This document shows positions 6,114 through 8,681 of a stretch of DNA of 8,681 nucleotides, in pieces. The stretch spans positions 1 to 8,681 of the forward strand of contig VGYW01000349.1 of NCBI GenBank assembly GCA_016872875.1, given 5' to 3'. The notes beneath the pieces are model-generated. The model was not told the origin of the DNA and made no database searches. It saw only the letters and a program-made list of their open reading frames with translations. Each line of letters starts with the position of its first letter. Positions within the stretch are counted from its first letter, which is position 1. The DNA is from Planctomycetota bacterium. GTDB taxonomy: Bacteria > Planctomycetota > PUPC01 > DSUN01. Both the position numbers and the translations under genes were made by a program.

Positions 6114-6225
6114 CCCTCTCCCTCCGGGAGAGGGCTGGGGTGAGGGTGCTTGGCTTGCCACGGACGAGGTGGGAAGCACCCTCACCCGCCCGCCTCCGGC
6201 GGGCGACCTCTCCCCAAGGGAGAGG
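6114..6225. repeat. Inverted pair of REP-like palindromic elements
   Basis: The first element has hairpin CCCTCTCCC-TCC-GGGAGAGGG (6114-6134) followed by GCTGGGGTGAGGGTG. The second, inverted, has CACCCTCACC, hairpin CGCCCGCC-TCC-GGCGGGCG (6187-6205) and hairpin CCTCTCCC-CAA-GGGAGAGG (6207-6225). Facing ends GTGAGGGTGCTT (6140-6151) and AAGCACCCTCAC (6174-6185) pair perfectly across 22 nt, so the whole can fold into a branched structure. The second element has the same two hairpins as the tandem repeat inside the cyclo-ligase gene. Confidence 0.85.
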
Positions 6226-6295
6226 CGGGCGACGTTCCGACGCCACGCCAAACACGCACATCTGGACGCGTTGGAGTGGTGGGAGTGAGAGGATT

Positions 6296-6320
6296 CGAGG
6301 ACGAGGGACGAGGACGATTG
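6296..6320. repeat. GACGAGGAC repeat relic
   Basis: CGAGGACGAG followed by GGACGAGGACGATTG. The 13 nt ACGAGGACGATTG (6308-6320) are identical to the minus strand of 3028-3016 at the outer edge of the inverted repeat in lysE, suggesting one dispersed repeat family. The match is in low-complexity sequence, so common origin is tentative. Confidence 0.4.
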
Positions 6321-6369
6321 GGGACAGGCAGTGCGTCGAGCGCAACTGCGAGCGAGACTGAGTTTTCGC

Positions 6370-6397
6370 TTGCATTGGGTGTGCGAGGCGCTATAAT
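6370..6397 (+). promoter_or_regulatory. Candidate sigma-70-type promoter for rarA
   Basis: TTGCAT at 6370-6375 and a perfect TATAAT at 6392-6397 are 16 nt apart. It is the only clear perfect -10 found in the GC-rich intergenic DNA. Transcription would begin near 6404, giving rarA a leader of about 400 nt, unless it serves an unrecognised small RNA. Confidence 0.5.
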
Positions 6398-6671
6398 GAC
6401 TTGTAGGCGAGGGCGGAATGAAACCCGCCCCGCGCCACGATTCCGAGCGCGCGAACAACCTCTGCCGTGTTCGTGTTTGACGGGCGAAGAGAAGTCCAAC
6501 TGACAACTACGCCAGGGAAGCAGCAGAACTGCCAGTGGAAAACAAGCCCCTGCCGGGGGAAGTTTGAAGGTGGCATCTGCCTCCCACTTTGACGCGGGGT
6601 TGGCAAGCCTGTCTCACGGCACAGTGTGGAGGTTGTTTTTTGGGCCGAGCGCGACCGCGACAAGGCAGCCA

Positions 6672-6716
6672 AGGGACATGAGGGACATAAGGGACGAAAG
6701 GGACCTGAGGGACCCG
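6672..6716 (+). repeat. 9-nt tandem repeat, five units
   Basis: Five consecutive units begin AGGGAC: agggacatg, agggacata, agggacgaa, agggacctg, agggacccg. The first six bases are invariant and the last three vary. It lies in the rarA leader. Confidence 0.85.
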
Positions 6717-6770
6717 CCGAAGACGCCCCAGAGCCACTTGCACCGCGCCACCTCACGGCGTATCCTGCTC

Positions 6771-6799
6771 ACGGATTGCGGATTGCGGATTACGGATTG
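6771..6799 (+). repeat. 7-nt tandem repeat, four units, next to rarA start
   Basis: Four head-to-tail copies of CGGATTG (the third is CGGATTA) end 8 nt before the rarA ATG, in the place where a ribosome binding site would normally be. No Shine-Dalgarno sequence is visible there. Confidence 0.85.
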
Positions 6800-6807
6800 A
6801 CTGAGCC

Positions 6808-8160
6808 ATGGAGCTGTTTGGCGGCAGTGCCGACGAGGAGGGGAAGGTGGACGCGAGCGCTCCGCTCGCGGCGCGGATGCGGCCGCGCGCGCCCGAGGAG
6901 TTCGTGGGCCAGGGGCACTTCTTCGGGCCAGGCAAGCTGCTCCGCCGCATGCTGGAGGCCGACAGGCTGGCGTCGGTCATCTTCTATGGGCCGCCGGGGA
7001 CGGGGAAGACGGCGCTCGCCCACGTCATCGCCCATCACACGCAGGCGCGGTTCGTCGGGGTGAACGCCGCGGCGTCGGGGGTGGCGGAGCTCCGCGAGGC
7101 ACTCGTGGCCGCCAAGGAGCGCCGCCGCCACGCCGGAAAACGCACCGTGCTCTTCGTGGACGAGCTCCACCGCTTCAACAAGGCCCAACAGGACGTGCTC
7201 CTGCCCGACGTTGAGGAGGGCGTGGTGCTCCTGATAGGGGCGACGACCCACAACCCCTTCTTCACCGTCACCTCCGCGCTCGTCTCACGCTCCCAGGTCT
7301 TCGAGTTCAGGCCCCTGACCGCGGATGACATCAAGGCGATCGTGCGGCGGGCGCTGGCCGATCCCGAACGCGGCCTGGGAGCCCACAATGTGGAGTTGGC
7401 CGAGGATGCCCTCGGCCATCTCGCCGAGGTGTCGGATGGCGATGCGCGCCGCGCGCTCAACGCCCTGGAGATCGGAGTGCTCACCACCCCGCCAGGCCCC
7501 GACGGCGTCATCCGCTACAACCTGAAGGTGGCCGAGGACTCGATTCAGCGGAAGGCAATCGTCTACGACCGCGACGAGGATGCGCACTACGACGCGGCCT
7601 CGGCCTTCATCAAGAGCATGCGGGGGAGCGACCCCGACGCCGCGCTCTACTGGATGGCCAAGATGCTCGAGGGGGGCGAGGACCCGCGTTTCATCGCCCG
7701 CCGCATCGTCATCTGCGCCGCGGAGGACGTTGGCAACGCCCACCCGATGGCCCTCGTGGTGGCCAACGCCGCGCTACAGGTCTCCGAGTTCGTCGGCCTC
7801 CCCGAGGCCCGCATCCCGCTCGCACAGGCCGTCACCTACATCGCCACCTGCCCGAAGAGCAACGCCGCCTATCTGGCCATCGACCGCGCGATGGAGGACG
7901 TCCGCGAGGGGCGCGTGCTCGAGGTACCCGAGCACCTCCGCGACGCCAACTACCCGGGCGCCGAGCGCCTCGGCCACGGCAAGGGCTACCAATACGCCCA
8001 CGACCATCCCGGCCACTTCGTCGAGCAGGACTACCTGCCCGTCGAGCGCGTCTACTACGAGCCGACCGAGGAGGGGGTTGAGAAGCAGATCAAGGAGAGG
8101 CTAGAGGCTTGGAGAAAGCGCAAGCGCGAGAAGAAATCGCCCGACGGCTCGCCGGGCTGA
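6808..8160 (+). CDS. rarA: Replication-associated recombination protein A (RarA/MgsA), AAA+ ATPase
   Basis: 450 aa, the usual family length, and the N-terminus MELF...SAPLAARMRPRAPEEFVGQ matches RarA, fixing ATG 6808. The AAA+ core shows Walker A GPPGTGKT (61-68), Walker B VLFVDELHRFNKAQQD (114-129), sensor 1 GATTHNPFF (144-152, where most RarA proteins have GATTENPSF), Arg-finger region VSRSQVF (159-165) and sensor 2 GDARRALN (211-218). The helical tetramerisation domain follows: IQRKAIVYDRDEDAHYDAASAFIKSMRGSDPDAALYWMAKMLEGGEDP at about 246-293 contains the strongly conserved YDAASAFIKSMRGSDPDAA. C-terminal GYQYAHDHPGHFVEQDYLP (393-411) is also diagnostic. RarA binds SSB and ssDNA ends at stalled forks and supports replication restart. 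The Lys/Arg-rich tail overlaps the next gene by 52 nt. A perfect TATAAT promoter lies about 410 nt upstream. Confidence 0.97.
   Translation: MELFGGSADEEGKVDASAPLAARMRPRAPEEFVGQGHFFGPGKLLRRMLEADRLASVIFYGPPGTGKTALAHVIAHHTQARFVGVNAAASGVAELREALVAAKERRRHAGKRTVLFVDELHRFNKAQQDVLLPDVEEGVVLLIGATTHNPFFTVTSALVSRSQVFEFRPLTADDIKAIVRRALADPERGLGAHNVELAEDALGHLAEVSDGDARRALNALEIGVLTTPPGPDGVIRYNLKVAEDSIQRKAIVYDRDEDAHYDAASAFIKSMRGSDPDAALYWMAKMLEGGEDPRFIARRIVICAAEDVGNAHPMALVVANAALQVSEFVGLPEARIPLAQAVTYIATCPKSNAAYLAIDRAMEDVREGRVLEVPEHLRDANYPGAERLGHGKGYQYAHDHPGHFVEQDYLPVERVYYEPTEEGVEKQIKERLEAWRKRKREKKSPDGSPG
8092..8100 (+). promoter_or_regulatory. Ribosome binding site for the cyclo-ligase gene
   Basis: AAGGAGAGG, within the 3' end of rarA, precedes TTG 8109 by 8 nt (11 nt from the AAGGAG core). 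There is no ATG or GTG between the upstream in-frame stop (TGA 8079-8081) and the conserved N-terminus, so TTG is the best start. Confidence 0.65.
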
Positions 8161-8681
8161 GCGCGGAATATCGCCGCGAGGCCAGCGAACGCATCCGCCG
8201 CCTCGTCGCGGACCTCCCCGAGTTCCGCCAGGCGCGCACCCTCCTCATGTTCCTCTCCATCGCGGACGAGGTGGACACCTTCCCCATCATCGCCGACGCC
8301 CTGGCCGCCGGCAAGACCGTGGCCGTGCCCAAGGTTGACCGCAAGGGGAAGGTGATGCACGCGGTGCTCCTGCGCGCCGTGGCTCCTGCGCCTGTCCCCG
8401 CGAGCAGCGACGCACTAGGGCTTGCTCCTGACCTCTCCCTTGGGGAGAGGTCGCCCGCCGAAGGCGGGCGGGTGAGGGTGCCTCTGGACCTCTCCCTTGG
8501 GGAGAGGTCGCCCGCCGAAGGCGGGCGGGTGAGGGTGCCTCTGGACCTCTCCCTTGGGGAGAGGTCGCCCGCCGAAGGCGGGCGGGTGAGGGTGCCTCTT
8601 GACCTCTCCCTCGGGGAGAGGTCGCCCGCCGAAGGCGGGCGGGTGAGGGTGCCTTCTCCTGCCTGCGCGGTGGGGCAAGCA
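8109..8681 (+). CDS. 5-formyltetrahydrofolate cyclo-ligase, N-terminal part interrupted by in-frame repeats (3' end outside window)
   Basis: 191 codons are visible from TTG 8109 and the frame is still open at the window end. Residues 1-90 match the family: a basic N-terminal helix (EKAQAREEIARRLAGLS), ERIRRLVADLPEFRQARTLLMFLSIADEVDT with the conserved Glu of the substrate pocket (Glu54), and IIADALAAGKTVAVPKVDRKGKVMHAV. The enzyme converts 5-formyl-THF to 5,10-methenyl-THF using ATP. After residue about 90 the family sequence stops. A Pro/Ala-rich spacer (91-107) leads into four copies of DLSLGERSPAEGGRVRVPL (108-182), then SPACAVGQA. Each repeat unit is 57 bp, so the frame is kept. Expected downstream motifs (the Gly-rich ATP loop and the GxGxGYYD region) are not yet reached, so I cannot tell whether the enzyme resumes after the insertion or is a pseudogene. 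The gene overlaps rarA by 52 nt and is probably co-transcribed. Confidence 0.8.
   Translation, partial: MEKAQAREEIARRLAGLSAEYRREASERIRRLVADLPEFRQARTLLMFLSIADEVDTFPIIADALAAGKTVAVPKVDRKGKVMHAVLLRAVAPAPVPASSDALGLAPDLSLGERSPAEGGRVRVPLDLSLGERSPAEGGRVRVPLDLSLGERSPAEGGRVRVPLDLSLGERSPAEGGRVRVPSPACAVGQA
8430..8654. repeat. Four tandem 57-bp double-hairpin repeats inside the cyclo-ligase gene
   Basis: Units start at 8430, 8487, 8544 and 8601 (the last runs to about 8654). Each has two perfect hairpins: CCTCTCCC-TTG-GGGAGAGG (8432-8450 in unit 1) and CGCCCGCC-GAA-GGCGGGCG (8452-8470), then GGTGAGGGTGCCTCTG. Units 1 and 2 are identical. Unit 3 differs by one base (CTG to CTT at its end) and unit 4 by one (CTT to CTC in the hairpin loop), both synonymous in the gene frame. 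There are no variable spacers, so this is not CRISPR. The element family is the same as at 6187-6225. Confidence 0.93.

Larger units (their letters stand above)
5887..6807. other. Long divergent intergenic region
   Basis: About 920 nt with no supportable gene between two divergently transcribed genes. It contains a sigma-54 promoter for the minus-strand gene (5940-5956), a 17-bp palindrome (6068-6084) and an inverted pair of REP-like elements (6114-6225). Further along are a GACGAGGAC repeat relic (6296-6320), a sigma-70-like promoter for rarA (6370-6397), a 9-nt tandem repeat (6672-6716) and a 7-nt tandem repeat (6771-6799). The roughly 270 nt at 6400-6671 hold short open frames without codon bias or recognised motifs and a small CCCC-TGCC-GGGG hairpin at 6547-6558. 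Confidence 0.7.

Noticed and set aside
4660..6288. Long plus-strand open frame (542 codons) opposite the GYF_2-like gene
   Set aside because: It is His/Gly/Arg-rich with no recognisable motif and mirrors the minus-strand gene, which has a strong ribosome binding site, membrane segments and a promoter.
6476..6580. tmRNA- or SRP-RNA-like text (TTTGACGGGCGAAG, GACAACTACGCC, GGGAAGCAGCAG)
   Set aside because: There is no tRNA-like 3' end, no short tag ORF ending in Leu-Ala-Ala, and no GGAA tetraloop stem as in SRP RNA; the matches are short and scattered.
6633..6638. T6 run suggesting a terminator
   Set aside because: No GC-rich hairpin precedes it.
6564..6800. Short plus-strand ORFs upstream of rarA (78 and 145 codons)
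   Set aside because: They translate the tandem repeats, have no ribosome binding site and show no family similarity.
8430..8654. CRISPR array
   Set aside because: The repeats are directly adjacent with no variable spacers, lie in a coding frame and no cas genes are present.

Overview
The window is GC-rich bacterial chromosome. It has no rRNA, tRNA, integrase or transposase. Gene content (a heparinase II/III-type polysaccharide lyase, a retropepsin-like membrane protein, an intact rarA), a strong sigma-54 promoter and abundant short palindromic and tandem repeats suggest a Gram-negative environmental lineage. The PVC group, and Planctomycetota in particular, is my best guess, but nothing here proves it.

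Layout. 1-1527 (+) is the 3' part of a heparinase II/III-like gene whose start lies upstream. 1692-2624 (+) encodes a two-helix membrane protein that appears to join a DUF5678-like module to a retropepsin-like aspartic protease domain. 2695-3492 (+) is a LysE-family exporter carrying an inserted Ser11/acidic loop. 3461-4387 (+) is a fumarylacetoacetate hydrolase (FAH) family enzyme, overlapping lysE by 32 nt. 4388-4755 is a gene-free convergent region with palindromes. 4756-5886 (-) is a membrane protein with a GYF_2-like module, preceded by a textbook sigma-54 -24/-12 site. 5887-6807 is a long divergent intergenic region holding that promoter, a palindrome placed like an enhancer site, an inverted pair of REP-like elements, a sigma-70-like promoter and two short tandem repeat tracts. 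6808-8160 (+) is rarA. 8109-8681 (+) is the start of a 5-formyltetrahydrofolate cyclo-ligase gene, overlapping rarA by 52 nt and running off the window.

The most striking feature is how repeats relate to genes. The cyclo-ligase reading frame is continued by four in-frame copies of a 57-bp double-hairpin repeat (19 codons each), whose relatives form the inverted pair at 6114-6225. The lysE frame contains a perfect 27-bp inverted repeat that encodes poly-Ser on one arm and an Asp/Glu tract on the other. The heparinase gene contains a less certain A/G-rich repeat-like insert. Together these look like dispersed repeats tolerated in frame inside genes, in the manner of Rickettsia palindromic elements.

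Functional links are limited. LysE and the FAH enzyme are probably one translationally coupled unit, and RarA and the cyclo-ligase another. The sigma-54-controlled membrane protein stands alone.
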